This document shows positions 1 through 11,250 of a stretch of DNA of 64,000 nt, piece after piece. Origin of the DNA: Linanthus parryae (Eukaryota; Streptophyta; Magnoliopsida; Ericales; Polemoniaceae); the NCBI GenBank assembly GCA_023055425.1, contig JALGPY010000008.1:21301359-21365358 (forward strand), in the 5' to 3' direction. The stretch's first letter is position 1. Every line of letters begins with the position of its first letter. The notes below the pieces were generated by a model. It saw only the letters and a program-made list of their open reading frames with translations. It was not told the DNA's origin and did not search any database. The translations under genes and the position numbers were made by a program.

Positions 1-477
1 GACTCTCTAAGCATAGCTCTGTGGGCTTACCGAACTTCTCCAAGGACACCCACAGGGGCCTCACCATTTCTGCTATGTTATGGAGCCGAAGCTGTAGTAC
101 CTGCGGAGGTTAGAGTCAACTCGGCAAGGCTGGCCTTCCATGCACTCTATGAAAATCAACGCGATCACGACTTAGTCTTGCTGGAGGAAAAGCGAGAACA
201 AGCCAAGAGAACCAATAAGCGATACCAGGAGAGAATCGCTCGCGCCTACAATAAGACGGTCTAGCGAAGAGATTTCGCAGTCGGAGACTTGGTCTTGCGC
301 GCATCTGATCACTGCATGCGAGAAGCGACTCACCCGAAGTTCGCAGCCAACTGGGAAGGACCCTTTGAAGTCACAGAAGTCTTTGACAGTGGCTACTGCA
401 GCATGCGAAGGTTGCACGGCACAACCTCTACTCCGAGTTCAGTCAACATGCGCTGGATTAAGAAGTACTATCCCTGA
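1..477 (+). pseudogene. Ty3-gypsy (Tat-like) polyprotein, integrase C-terminal end
   Basis: This is the 3' end of a pol polyprotein entering from the left edge. Frame 1 reads LWAYRTSPRTPTGASPF, then YGAEAVVPAEV, which matches the integrase end of Tat-lineage Ty3-gypsy elements. It continues through a charged helix to a GPF/Y-type module (KFAANWEGPFEV) and stops at 475-477. An in-frame TAG at 262-264 interrupts it just before the RRDFAVGDLVLR segment, so this copy cannot make a full integrase. A CAG-to-TAG change would explain the stop (inference). The integrase inserts element cDNA into chromosomes, and the GPF/Y module is thought to influence targeting. Family level is fairly sure; lineage is from motif resemblance only. 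Confidence 0.85.
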
Positions 478-548
478 CTTCTCTCATTTCATGCGTTTTA
501 TTATAACGTTGCTTGATATCTTGTATGGCTACGATTTACACAATCTCC

Positions 549-636
549 TCCCCCATATGAGAGGATTGTAATCCCATCTCTCCCATATGAGAGCGTTATA
601 ATAAAAGAATTCTCCCAAATGAGAAGTTCACATTTC
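549..636. repeat. Short imperfect repeats of a CCCATATGAGAG motif
   Basis: Three spaced copies of a motif close to CCCATATGAGAG (the third is CCCAAATGAGAA) lie between the pol stop and the large tandem array. They probably belong to the element's 3' untranslated region. No function is evident. Confidence 0.5.
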
Positions 637-696
637 TAGCTGTTTATGTTGCTCTATTCAATTCGTTATTACTGTTAATCATGGTTTATTCGCCGC

Positions 697-1690
697 GATG
701 GCAATCTATGCAAATGCGATCTTAATTGATCAACTAAGCCTATCTCTTACGATAGCAATCTATGCAAATGCGATCTTAATTGATCATCTAAGTCTATCTC
801 TCGCGATAGCAGCCTATGCGATCTTAAGTGATCAACTAAGCCTATCTCTTACGATAGCAATCTATGCAAATGCGATCTTAAGTGATCATCTAAGTCTATC
901 TCTCGCGATAGCAGCCTATGCGATCTTAAGTGATCATCTAAGCCTATCTCTTACGATAGCAGCCTAGGCAAATGCGATCTTAAGTGATCATCTAAGCCTA
1001 TCTCTCGCGATAGCAGCCTATGCGATCTTAAGTGATCAACTAAGCCTATCTCTTACGATAGCAGCCTATGCAAACGCGATCTTAATTGATCATCTAAGCC
1101 TATCTGTTACGATAGCAGCCTATACAAATGCGATCTTAATTGATCATCTAAGCCTATCTGTCACGATAGCATCCTATACAAATGCGATCTTAATTGATCA
1201 TAAAAGCCTATCTGTTACGATAGCAGCCTATACAAATGCGATCTTAATTGATCATAAAAGCCTATCTGTTACGATAGCAGCCTATACAAATGCGATCTTA
1301 ATTGATCATAAAAGCCTATCTGTTACGATAGCAGCCTATACAAATGCGATCTCAATTGATCTTCTAAAGCCTATCTGTCACGATAGCAACACATACAAAT
1401 GCGATCTTAATTGATCTTCTAAAGCCTATCTGTCACGATAGCAACACATACAAATGCGATCTTAATTGATCTTTAAAACCTATCTGTTGCGATAACAGCC
1501 TACGCGAAAATGATCTTAGTCGATCTTCTAGTAAAGCCTATCTGCAACGATAGCAACTCGCACAATTTAACGATCTCAATTGATCTACTAAAGACTATCT
1601 GCCACGATAGCAACTTGCAACATTGTGAAGATGATCTTAAACGATCCACAAAGGCCAATCATAAGCCCATCTGTCGGGATGGCACAGCTG
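697..1690 (+). repeat. Tandem array of ~54-bp units in the 3' untranslated region of the Tat-like element
   Basis: About 18 units. A full unit is 54 bp, and some early units are 48 bp because CAAATG is missing. Each contains CTATC...GATAG as a small inverted repeat and one or two GATC sites (GCGATCTTAAGTGATC type). Units at 690-1100 are nearly identical; those after about 1340 diverge and pick up small indels, and the array fades near 1690. Because 48 and 54 are multiples of three, an open frame runs through 698-967, but it is low-complexity and not a credible gene. Tat-lineage elements are known to carry variable tandem repeats between pol and the 3' LTR, which fits this position. Confidence 0.9.
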
Positions 1691-3077
1691 CGAAAATATG
1701 ATCTCGAACGATCTAGCGAAGCATCAGCGAATTAATATATCGCAAATGCGAAACCATTACATAGCATTATGCAAGGCGAAATATGCCGAAACGCATGCGA
1801 AATTGTATCTTGTTGTAAAGAGACAGCAGATAATACAAAAGGCTATTTATCATTACGAGTCAAATGACTTACAATTTATCTGTCTAGATAGCAGCTTACA
1901 AGTGAAAAGCTCGAATCTAACTACGCAGCCAACATGGCTTACAATACATTCGAAAAGTGGCTGACAAGCCAGAAACACACTACGGGATTTCCGACTAGAA
2001 AAGGATGAACCCACCGGTTTCAACACCGGCTACACAACACGCAGATCTGCGGGTGAACATCTGTAGCGGGGGGGATCTTGCTCTAAAAGAGCCACATGAA
2101 GCCATACGCTCAAGATCCCGGTATTCGACAAGACCGTTGTCAGATCTGCACCCCATAACATTTGCCCAAGGAACCACTGGTTCCGGCGATCCACAGACAA
2201 GGAGAAGCTCCAAAGGGCAAGGGCTCCTTGTAGACGGGGATGAACGCGACAGTTCGCCACCCCGAGCTCACAAACGTAAAGGCGATGGATTCTTCTCCAG
2301 GGATGCTGAAGAAGAATTCCGCCGTTCATTACGAGACGGTATCACGGTCACTTCGGCGCTGCACCTCACCACGAGGCGGCCGGAAACATGACCTGCACAC
2401 ATAATACACGAAGAAATTTCTTCGAACACACATGAGATATTATCTGCATCTTCTTTATGATGGTTATAAAGGGCAATAAGCCTCATAAAGTGGATCTTGG
2501 AAACTATTTCTACAGCACAAAGCGCAAACTCATGATTCACAACTTGAAGTTGCCATGAATCAACGAAAAATAAGCGTTGAAGCCAGCAGTCATAAGGACT
2601 CACGGCAAAACACATTTTTGGGATGAAAAACCCAAATAGCAAGGACAGGGTTTATAAAGACCCTGTACAGACTCTTCGGTTGCCAAAGATGAGTCAGCAG
2701 AATTCAAAAAGAGGGTAAGTTCAATCACTTACGCCTTGAAAAGCGGTAACAATCAATTACCCTACTAAAGGCTACGACGATTCAGTTGCGTATCCTAATA
2801 AATGACGGATGGTCATGATTCAGATGGACTTCCCAACGAAGGCGTGCTTATTTGCCGAGAAATTAGCGCGAAAATCAAGCAGAGTATCAATTGCTGATGT
2901 CATAATTGGATATGCACAGAAATATCCAATCAAATCCTGGAAAAGGGCAAAACGGGAAAAATTCATTGTTGTTGTTAAAAAAAAGGGGAGAAACCCTAGC
3001 AACATTACATTAATGTTTCAAGACATTACATTAATGTTTCAGCTATTTTCCTTGCTATTTTTGCGAAATTCGAAAAG
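1691..3077. other. Untranslated interior of the Tat-like element
   Basis: No convincing gene. A 128-codon + strand open frame at 2005-2391 lies in a more GC-rich patch and has no recognisable motif. Nothing in the rest suggests coding. The right end is the 3' flank of the antisense gene. Confidence 0.5.
3002..3041. repeat. 20-bp direct repeat just beyond the antisense gene's stop codon
   Basis: The motif ACATTACATTAATGTTTCA occurs twice with a 2-bp spacer. On the minus strand it lies 40-75 bp past the stop at 3078, so it would be in the 3' UTR or terminator region of the antisense gene. Confidence 0.7.
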
Positions 3078-6000
3078 TCAAAGCAAATTCTTGATTAAGG
3101 AATCTTGGGGCTCGAACTGCTCGCTCAGCTTCTCTACTTGTTCCACTTCTTGCTTCAATAGCTCGCACCTGGCATTCATCTCATGATAGAGCTTCAGAGC
3201 TTCATCGACTTTTAGCTTTTGCTGCTCCACCTTCTGCTTCTCAGCTGCGAGATTCTGGTGGCCAAGCTTCAAAGTTACAGCTGCGCGAATCAGCGTGACT
3301 CTGTTCATAAGAAACTTGAAGCCCATTCTGCCTTGGACTTTGGTCACGAGATTTTGGCACATGCCACATAGCAATTCAGCACTCTGGACCGAAATGGTCG
3401 CAGGCGTAGCCGCAGATAGCTGCTCCAAAATCCAGATGGCTTCAGTAAGAAACAGCCTCCTGTCGAAGGGCCCTATCTCCAGAGATCTCACAAACGACTG
3501 CGGGTAGGTCAGACGCATTCGAACCACCCAGTCTACGTCGGTTTGCTTCAAACCTGAGGAGGCGTCAAAAATAAGTTATGATGTCAAAACTCGCAAGCGA
3601 ATAATGCGACGTGCGAACAGTAAAGCTCTACTTACCAGTTCCTTCCAGAATCTCATGAAGAGAAGGAATGCGAGCTGCCGGGTTGTTCGAAGATTGCCCT
3701 CGCTCCATAGCTCTCCTATCAGCTGCGAGCTCCAATCTCTCGTAGTCGGGAGGAAGAGTGTAGGTCGCACCAGCTGCGACTGCATTCCCAACCTGCGAGC
3801 CCCAAATGCTCCACGCAGGAATAGGTGCCTCGGGCTCAGTCATCGCCGGAGGCGAAGGGACAGCCGAAGTTGCTTGGCGAAGGACGCTCTCAGATGCGAA
3901 CGCATTAGCAGTACTTGTCCTTACTTCCTCTGCACTGGTACGGACATCTTCATCCACCAGCACTGCATCAGCTCCAGCATCGTCGGAAAGTTCGATGATG
4001 TCCTCGAGAGGCTCACCCGCGTGGTCAGCAGCTGCGACGGGCTTCTCGGTATAGGAGCTCGGAATTGGAACATAGGACGCAGAAGGCTGACTTCTCTGCT
4101 CCAGCTCAGGTTCCTCAGCATGACCTGCGACATCAAATGCGATGATATGAGGTAACTTGCGCTAGAAGTTATTTTGCTATCTTTACTAAAGCTAAGAGTA
4201 AGCACCTCCACGCGAAGGTGGGATTGTGGTATCTTCATCATACACTAAGGACGTGGAACCATGCCCTATCAGTGTGTCCTCACTAAGCAAGTCTTTAAGA
4301 GAAGCGTGACCTGGGATGCGAATAGACCAGTCATGATTCTGCCTCAAGTTGATAAAGCCTAGTACGTGCGTATCACTCAAATAGTTACCTGAGGGCTCTC
4401 CGCATTTGCCCACTAACCAACGGCGAATGTCAGCCTTTGACACACCATGCTTTAACGCACCCACAATAACATCTCTATAAGTTACTGCGATATTGAAGAT
4501 CTCACCTTTATCGCCACCTGCGATCTCTTCGAAATCTGCTTGGACTTGCTCCAAGGCCGCTGCATCCTCTCCAGGAACCTCATCTTCCTCCTCCGCACGA
4601 GGAGCCACTTCTTCGGGAAGCTCGTCTTCCTCGCCAACTGGATGCACTAAGTCGTCAACATGCTGCTCTTCGAGGCTCCGCTGTTTCACACGCTCGAGCT
4701 CCTCTTCCTCTCGCCGCCTCCTTCTTTCAGCAGCCTCCGCGGCTGTCTTCCGGGACTCAGCAAGAACGTCCTCGCTTATGGGATCGTCTGGAATGCCAGA
4801 ATGGGCATCTCTCTTTTGTCTCTTGGCCACAAGGCCACCAATGGTTTCATCATCATCATCTGCGAATACACGAATGGTTTAAAGAAAAGAAGTGCAAAGA
4901 AGTTACGATAACGGGGAAGAAATGCGACGGAGGTACCTCCTGATTCTTCCTCATGCATCACAACTGTTACTTCTTCTTCTTCATCACTTGCTTGGGGCTC
5001 CTGCCTCTCTTCCTCTTCCTCTTGGTTGAATGGAACGAAAGTCTCAACTGCGAGATCTTTTCGCACTTTGCTGGGCATGCGACCTTTGCCTTTGTCCTTG
5101 ATAGAAAGGGACCTCACCGGGGGAGAAGCTGGGGCATTCCTAGGGGAAGAAATCGTAATTCCCTTTTGCCGAGGTCTCTTCACTCTTGGCGCCGCAGTCG
5201 CCGGAGGAGACGGGTCATCTCCAGAAGGAGACGGAGCCGAAGGATTATCTATCAACGAGTCAGCAAAAGCATTCATGACTGCGCGAATCTTTGTTTCGAG
5301 CTCAGGTTCCATCCTCCACGCTAGCCGGAACGACTGCCTTTGTCTTCTGGTGGCAACAATGGTGTTAACCAATGACTTGGAGCGATCACCAGATGCGAAT
5401 CGCCGCACATGACACTACAACCGTACAGAATAAAGATGTCAGCATAAGGAAATCAAAAAGCTTAAATGCACGCGGAGAAATCGCTTACCTCAGCAAATGC
5501 CTTGCTATATCTGACGACATGCGTATCGCCCTTCTTAATTGCGGCGACTTGCTCCTTCAGAATGACATCAGGGCACAAATGGTTCTCACGATCCCACAGT
5601 GAGTAGCAACCATACTCAGACTTGCTCAGACTGCAAGTGGGGCGAAACGGAAAAGAGTTCCTTTTGATCAAGGGAGATCTACTTGGCTGCGCGGCCGACT
5701 CCGTCTCAATCCTCGTTTGCTGGGCAACCCAGTATGCGAGCCAGTTCTGGGAACAACCACCCTCGCGGGTTCCCGCAGGCTGCTCAAAAGGAAGATTGTT
5801 CATGAAAACCGTCTTGCACTCCTTTGTTAGCAAGCGCTTGTAGCATCCTCTGACAATGGACTGGGGCCAGATTGATGGGGCCACCGCATCAAAACCAAAC
5901 TGAGAAGAAACTCGAGTGGGGTCAACGTCCACGGTAAGATTTTCATACCTCGGCGCGAGCTCACGAATATGCTCTGCAAGGGCAGGAAGGGAACCTCGCA

Positions 6001-7369
6001 GACACCAGCAAAAGAACTCGCGGTAGCGCTCATGGAAATGAGGTCCCCTTTCAAAGAGAAGCTCTTCTGAAAAGACCATGCCTTTAGAGGGGTACAGCTT
6101 TGGAAACCATCGCACATTCTCATTGCGCGTGGCATAGGGCCTGGCAGTAAACTCCTTCCGTTTGTCGCATATCAAACTCCAAACGCACTTGGTGTTGCCT
6201 GTTCCGAACCATCTCGCAGCTCTTCCGCTGTTGCGCGCTTCTGTCTCGCCTGGGGGACACCACTTGTCAAGTTGGAGTGCAGTTGGAGCATAAGACGGCC
6301 AGCGCTCGAAAACCCACATTGTCAAAAAGGAAATATTGACAAAAGTCAGTACATCGAGGCGGCCACGCGACTCCCTCATAGCCAGAACCAGCTGATCAAG
6401 CCTATAGTACAGCGTGCCCAAAACCAAGGGTCCGAGTGCGACTCTCTGGCCAAGAGCGAGCCTCACAGCAAGTGGCAACACATGGTAGAAGACTCCATCA
6501 TGGGGGTGACCATCAATCAGATACCTTGACAGCCAGGCACAGAGAAAAGCACAAAGGGTCAAATGGTAGCCCTTGCCCTCTACGTAATTCTCGGCCTCCG
6601 GATCTTCACTCAGAAGTTCCTTAGTAATGCTGCTGTTCGCATAGTCTCGAAAGAAGTACTGCAACCATTTGTTCCAGGTATTCTTCGCGGATGTATCAAC
6701 CAGCTGCCAATTCGGAAGAGGCTTCGTAGTGGTCCACCGAGTGGAGATTTTCTTCACCTCTGCTAGGCATTCCTCCATCTGCGTGTATAAAGCAATCTCC
6801 GCAGATGTCCTCAAGGGACTCAAAGGGTCCACTTCGCCCATGGGGGAAAGCTCATACAGCATTTGAACGTCCTCGAGTGTGGGGGCAGCCTCGAACTCAG
6901 CAAAATGGAACGTATGAGTCGCAGGCGAGTAACGGGACAGAAGGTCTAGAAGCATGGACTGATCCAGCTTCACGGCAGCACCCTTCATAGCACGGATAGC
7001 AAAGTATACGCCGGCTTCATTAAGAGTCACGGCGTGACGGTCCAACACGTGGTCAATCCACTCATCCATATAGTCCAATTTCTGGACGAACGCCTGAGTA
7101 GAAATCGCAGTATATGGGAAGTGCCCGTTCTCGATCCCCAACCGAACTACATCCTCGGAACCAACAAACTCGAGCAAGGCTGAGTTAACTGGGCGAGTCA
7201 GCGTCAGCAATCGCTCAACTGGAACAGGATCAGGCATCCTCTTCGCCTTTACCCTCGCATGGTAGAAATCTTTGCCGCCTAAAAAGGGGGCTTTTCGCCA
7301 CAAGGCCTGCGGAAGGTCGGGTATCTCTTCATCTTCCTTGACGGGTCTGGTTACTCTTGTCTTGGCCAT
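3078..7369 (-). CDS. Antisense five-exon gene inside the Tat-like element (plant-mobile-domain-like protein)
   Basis: Gene model: complement of 5489-7369, 4937-5414, 4206-4859, 3636-4124 and 3078-3553. All four introns begin GT and end AG, phases agree, and the joined frame is 3978 bp (1325 residues plus stop) with no stop codon inside. The ATG at 7369 is chosen because AGGAATGGC is a good context and MAKTRV opens the conserved part. Exon 1 (about 627 residues) looks like the plant mobile domain found in transposon-derived proteins. It carries segments such as LLSRYSPATHTFHFAE and PTLEDVQMLYELSPMGE. The middle is acidic and proline-rich, with an arginine/glutamate helix near ETIGGLVAKRQKR. 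The last exon ends in a coiled coil (NLAAEKQKVEQQKLKVDE). Tat-lineage elements are known to carry antisense ORFs between pol and the 3' LTR. Its function is unknown. Confidence 0.8.
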
Positions 7370-8040
7370 TCCTGCGGAAGAGCAAGAAAAAGGGGGGAGA
7401 AATACCACACTTCAGTTTGAATTTTGAAATTCAAGATCTGTGCAAAGGAAGACGAACAGTTCCGGTAACGATTTCAGAAATTGGGGAGTTGCAAGATCTC
7501 GTATTGTTGAAGGATTAAAACAAAGCGGGTCCAAAGATCAAAGCCTCTTCACAAATTTCATGGGTTTACAGATTCAACGCAGTTCAAGGCAAACACTGGT
7601 ATCTTAAATCAAAAGTAAACGAGGCCAACCTTGTTTTCTTGAAGCCTGCTTGGATATGCACAATTGAAGAATACGATTTGCAGTTCTGAACTGGTGATTG
7701 ATTATCTGGATCTGCTCTCGAAGATCTCCGGGTACCATTCACTTTAAGAGAAAGAAGTGATGCTTTGCAATAATGGGGGATACAAGGTATTTATCCAAAA
7801 CAATGAAGGGTTGCGTCCTTTCGATAGTCGAATCGCAACCGTCACCGTCGAATCGCGCAATCACAGGACAAGCTGACGTCACGCCTAAAACCCTAAAGGT
7901 CAGACGGCACGTCTCTAGGGGTTTTAGGTCATAATGACACGCACGGGGGCTGAATTTACCCGTATTTGAATTGGTGCGTGGCGGCGACGCGTATGTTGGT
8001 TTCCGCGCATGGAAGTCTATACGGCTATGAGTCTTCACGC
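7370..8040. other. Promoter-side flank of the antisense gene; no other gene
   Basis: This holds the 5' UTR and presumably the promoter of the minus-strand gene. I could not identify a convincing TATA box on the minus strand. Open frames at 7739-8344 on the minus strand show no family motifs and run across the candidate LTR edge, so they are treated as chance. Confidence 0.4.
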
Positions 8041-8052
8041 GCAGAAAGGGGG
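8041..8052 (+). other. Candidate polypurine tract of the Tat-like element
   Basis: GCAGAAAGGGGG followed by CTAA then TGTAGATAC. A purine run directly before a TG start fits plus-strand priming at a 3' LTR. The element's 5' LTR is outside the window, so this cannot be confirmed here. Confidence 0.5.
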
Positions 8053-8056
8053 CTAA

Positions 8057-8723
8057 TGTAGATACTGCTTTCTGACATGACAGATCTTGGCCACGTGGCA
8101 GCCATCCAGCACACCATATTGTGCTCCACACACACTGGATCACCAGCCGAGCTGATCCATGTGGGGGCTGCGAGACAGAGCCCTCCCATACCACTGCACG
8201 GGACTTGTAGGGACTTTGTGGTTTGGAGGCTAGAGTAAGCCCTGTCGCGTGCGAGCCAAGCCCGCACGCGACCTTTAGTAACTGTTTTGAGAGATTTATG
8301 GCACGAGCTCCATAAACCCGGTCAATCCGGTCAAACCCGGTCAACCTCGTAACGGTTCCGGTATTCGCGCACCACGTGCTGTAACGGTCCCTATATACTC
8401 GGACGAACGTGCCGTTATGGTTAAGCTAATTAAGCCGCCATCAATGGGCGCATTAACCACACAACAACGGTCATGTTCTCCAGTATATATAGATCGTCAA
8501 CCTTTCCATACAAAAGGGAACACACTGCCATACGCGGAAGCTCTGCCAAACCTCTGTCTCTCTCTCAGACATTGCTACTGCCTTGCTCTCTCCCTACACA
8601 CAACCCCACTCTTCCTGTGCGATCCTTGATCCACTACACACGGTGCACACGGAGGTCTCCCCGCCGGAATCTCTTGTGCACAGCTGTCAAGATTCGAACT
8701 TGCACCCCACTGGACAACTGTCA
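8057..8723 (+). mobile_element. Candidate 3' LTR of the Tat-like element
   Basis: Starts TGTAGATAC after a polypurine tract and ends ...CAACTGTCA, giving TG...CA termini over 667 bp. It holds a TATA box at 8484-8491 followed by a pyrimidine-rich, CTCTCT-containing leader, as in many plant LTR R-U5 regions. Boundaries are inferred from one LTR only. Confidence 0.5.
8484..8491 (+). promoter_or_regulatory. TATA box of the Tat-like LTR promoter
   Basis: TATATATA followed about 60-90 bp later by CTCTCTCTC leader sequence. Two CACGTG (G-box) cores lie upstream, at 8092-8097 and 8373-8378. Confidence 0.5.
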
Positions 8724-9027
8724 GTGACACTAACCAACTCAGCAACTTAACTAGTTAAGAATTATGCATGTAGATATTAAATATAGCATTTTCTTGGTTC
8801 TAAAAATTGACAAACCCAGATGAATAAGATCGTCTGGGACGAACCTAATTGACAAAACCAGACGAATGAGATCATCTCTGACGAGTTGCTTTGTTGGGGA
8901 TGAGTCTTCATTTCGTTTGGGACAATTTGGTTCGTCCGAGATATTTTTTGTTTTTAATTTGCATGTGAGGAGGGTAGCCTTGTAATTTAACAATTTTTTT
9001 CTATAACACTTGGGACCACTTGTCTGC
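8724..9027. other. Short intergenic stretch with a 42-bp tandem duplication
   Basis: Two diverged copies of a 42-bp unit (8806-8847 and 8848-8889) beginning ATTGACAAA. No gene seen. Confidence 0.55.
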
Positions 9028-9030
9028 TAA

Positions 9031-9899
9031 GGGCATCTCCAACCCCATAGGGGAAGGGGGAGGGGGAAGGGGAAAATCGTATAAAAATACGGTTCATGTC
9101 CAACCCCATGGGGGGAGGGGGAGGGGGAGGGGGAGGGGGTGCTATGGGGATAAATTTTGCCTTGGGTGAGGGATGGTTAGGGGGGATTTCCCCATTGAGA
9201 TCCCCTCCCCCTCACCCTACATGGAATGATTAATTAATTGAATATTTGATAATTTTAATTACACATACTAATATTTTGTGATTATATTATGTATTCTATT
9301 ATTATGATTAATATGTTTTTTTATTATTTTTTAAAATTAATAATGTATTCACGATTGTTGGAAAGTATATTTACGAAAAGCCATCGTTATCTTATTTTTT
9401 TACAATTTAATCCTTTCAACTAACGAAAGAACTTGTAATCGTTATTAGCTTGGTTTATTTCAATTTGTGTGTTTTATCGCTCTACTTGTTGCATTTTTGT
9501 ATTAGTGTTTAATTTTATTTCTTGTAATAACGACTTTTTCGTACTTGTAATCGTTATATTTTCGAATAAAAATTTTGTTTGTTAATTTTATTTTAATTAT
9601 TATTAGTATTATTATCATTGTTATTATTATTAACATCTTTTTTTGTGTGTATGTCTGTGTGTGTGTGGTAAATAACTTTTTCATTTATTTTTGTTGTATT
9701 AATAATTCATTTTGAAATCATTAAATATATATTACAAATTAATTTTTTGAGTGGGGGGTAAGAAATGGGTTGGAGACGATTAGTAGTTTGGCGAAAGGGG
9801 AGGAAGAGGGGGAGGGGGAGGGGAAAAATGGTGGGCCCGTGGGGGGAGGGGGAGGGGGAGGTGAGGGGAGGGGAAAAAAGCAATGAGTTGGAGATGCTC
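9031..9899. mobile_element. Tourist-like (PIF/Harbinger-type) MITE, copy 1, with G-rich ends
   Basis: Terminal inverted repeats GGGCATCTCCAAC and its complement (outer base differs) are flanked by a 3-bp TAA duplication at 9028-9030 and 9900-9902. A TAA/TTA TSD is the usual PIF/Harbinger signature. Both ends carry long runs of GGGGGA units; the AT-rich core has a TG microsatellite near 9648. No transposase frame is present, so it is non-autonomous. A related copy in opposite orientation lies at 52432-53160. Confidence 0.85.
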
Positions 9900-9902
9900 T
9901 AA

Positions 9903-10369
9903 TAACTTTGTTAGCAATCAATTACATAACCGGATAAATTGGAAAGACCAAGTTCAGCCAAAGATATAAAGCAAATACAGAAATCCATATAGCAAGAAGT
10001 TGAGAGGAATTGTAAATTACATAATTGCCTTCATTCTTTTGGATAATAAAATTGAACACCCGTAATGTCAATTAATTAACGATTCCAAGAGCATGTCCAA
10101 TGAATTGGACAACCACATTTTATACTTTACTACTCTAATGGGTTATGCATTTTTCTTATGTAGTGTATAAAACAATTTAGCGATGATTATTCTCTTGCCA
10201 TCTAAATTTTTTTCGGACTTTTAAGGTTCTAGTATATGTCTTTTACAAATTGATTATGCCAAACCCATCCTTATATCCGTTTGTTCTATTGTTTTGCAAT
10301 TCCGATTAAATTTTTTGGCCAATAATCTGCAAATTATTTAAACTCAATTTTTACAGATTCTTTCTCTCA
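9903..10369. other. AT-rich intergenic sequence
   Basis: No gene seen. A GAGCATGTCCAATG sequence near 10089 resembles a MITE end, but no matching right end was found. Confidence 0.5.
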
Positions 10370-10377
10370 CATTCTGC

Positions 10378-11124
10378 TAGGGCTGTAAACGAACCAAGCC
10401 GTTCGTGAACAACTCGCGCTCGATTCGGTAAAAGCTCGTTCGTGTTTGATTCGACTTATTAGTCAAACAAAATCAAACATGAAAATGTGTTCGTTTTCTA
10501 AACGAGCGGAACACGATCCGAACAAGGAGCTCGTTCGTTAGTGTTCGCAAACAAATTAGTAGTACATATGTAGTAGCATATATGTATATATAGTTTGAAA
10601 TAATTAAATTATTTTGTATTCTTTACAAGTAATTTATTAAAATCATGCATAATTAGTGTAGAATCTCTATTTAATAGGAGCTTGACCTCTTAATTAGGGT
10701 TTCAAAAGGTAATTCTATAATTTATATTACCATAACTATTTACTATATAAGAATAAAATTAGATGATTTGAATCTATCATTAGCACAAATAAATCATATT
10801 TCTATACTAATACACTTTGTGCTAGTTGTTTCCTTTAACCATTTTATCTTAATTAATAACACATGATGTTTTAATTCAAGAATTATATTATCATATCCAT
10901 CTAAGAGAAATACAAGTTCGTCGAACCGAATTCGAGCCCGTTAACGAGCTAATTAAACGAGTCACGGGCTGAACAATGAACAACTCGAGCCATAAACGAG
11001 CCGAACTCAAACAAGGTTTTTTTTGTTCGGCTTGAGTTCTTGTTCGATTCGTTTAGTAGCCAACCTAAACGAACCAAACTCAAACAAGCGATATTCGGTT
11101 CGGTTCGGCTCGTTTACAGCCTTA
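10378..11124. mobile_element. hAT-type MITE with 8-bp target duplication
   Basis: Left end TAGGGCTGTAAACGAACC, right end the complement of TAAGGCTGTAAACGAGCC. The flanks are identical 8-bp copies of CATTCTGC at 10370-10377 and 11125-11132, the hallmark of hAT insertion. Subterminal regions are rich in TTCGTT/AACGAG motifs in both orientations, like hAT transposase binding arrays. There is no coding capacity. Confidence 0.9.
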
Positions 11125-11250
11125 CATTCTGCAAACTTTAATTTCACACCAAACATATTTAAAATTTAGCTTAATTATTTAATGCATACCTCTTGTTTGC
11201 CAAAACTATCAATATGGGGTCCGATTTTAGTGGGGAAACAAAACATTTTA

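Noticed and set aside
698..967. 89-codon open frame of repeated DQLSLSLTIAIYANAIL units
   Set aside because: It is the translation of tandem DNA repeats whose unit length is a multiple of three. Later units break the frame.
697..1690. CRISPR-like array
   Set aside because: The units are continuous tandem repeats with no unique spacers, in a plant retroelement context.
2005..2391. 128-codon + strand frame as a gene
   Set aside because: No recognisable motif, an equally long frame on the other strand, and location in a retroelement untranslated region. Kept only as a remark.
10085..10200. Another MITE starting GAGCATGTCCAATG
   Set aside because: No matching inverted right end or duplication was found.
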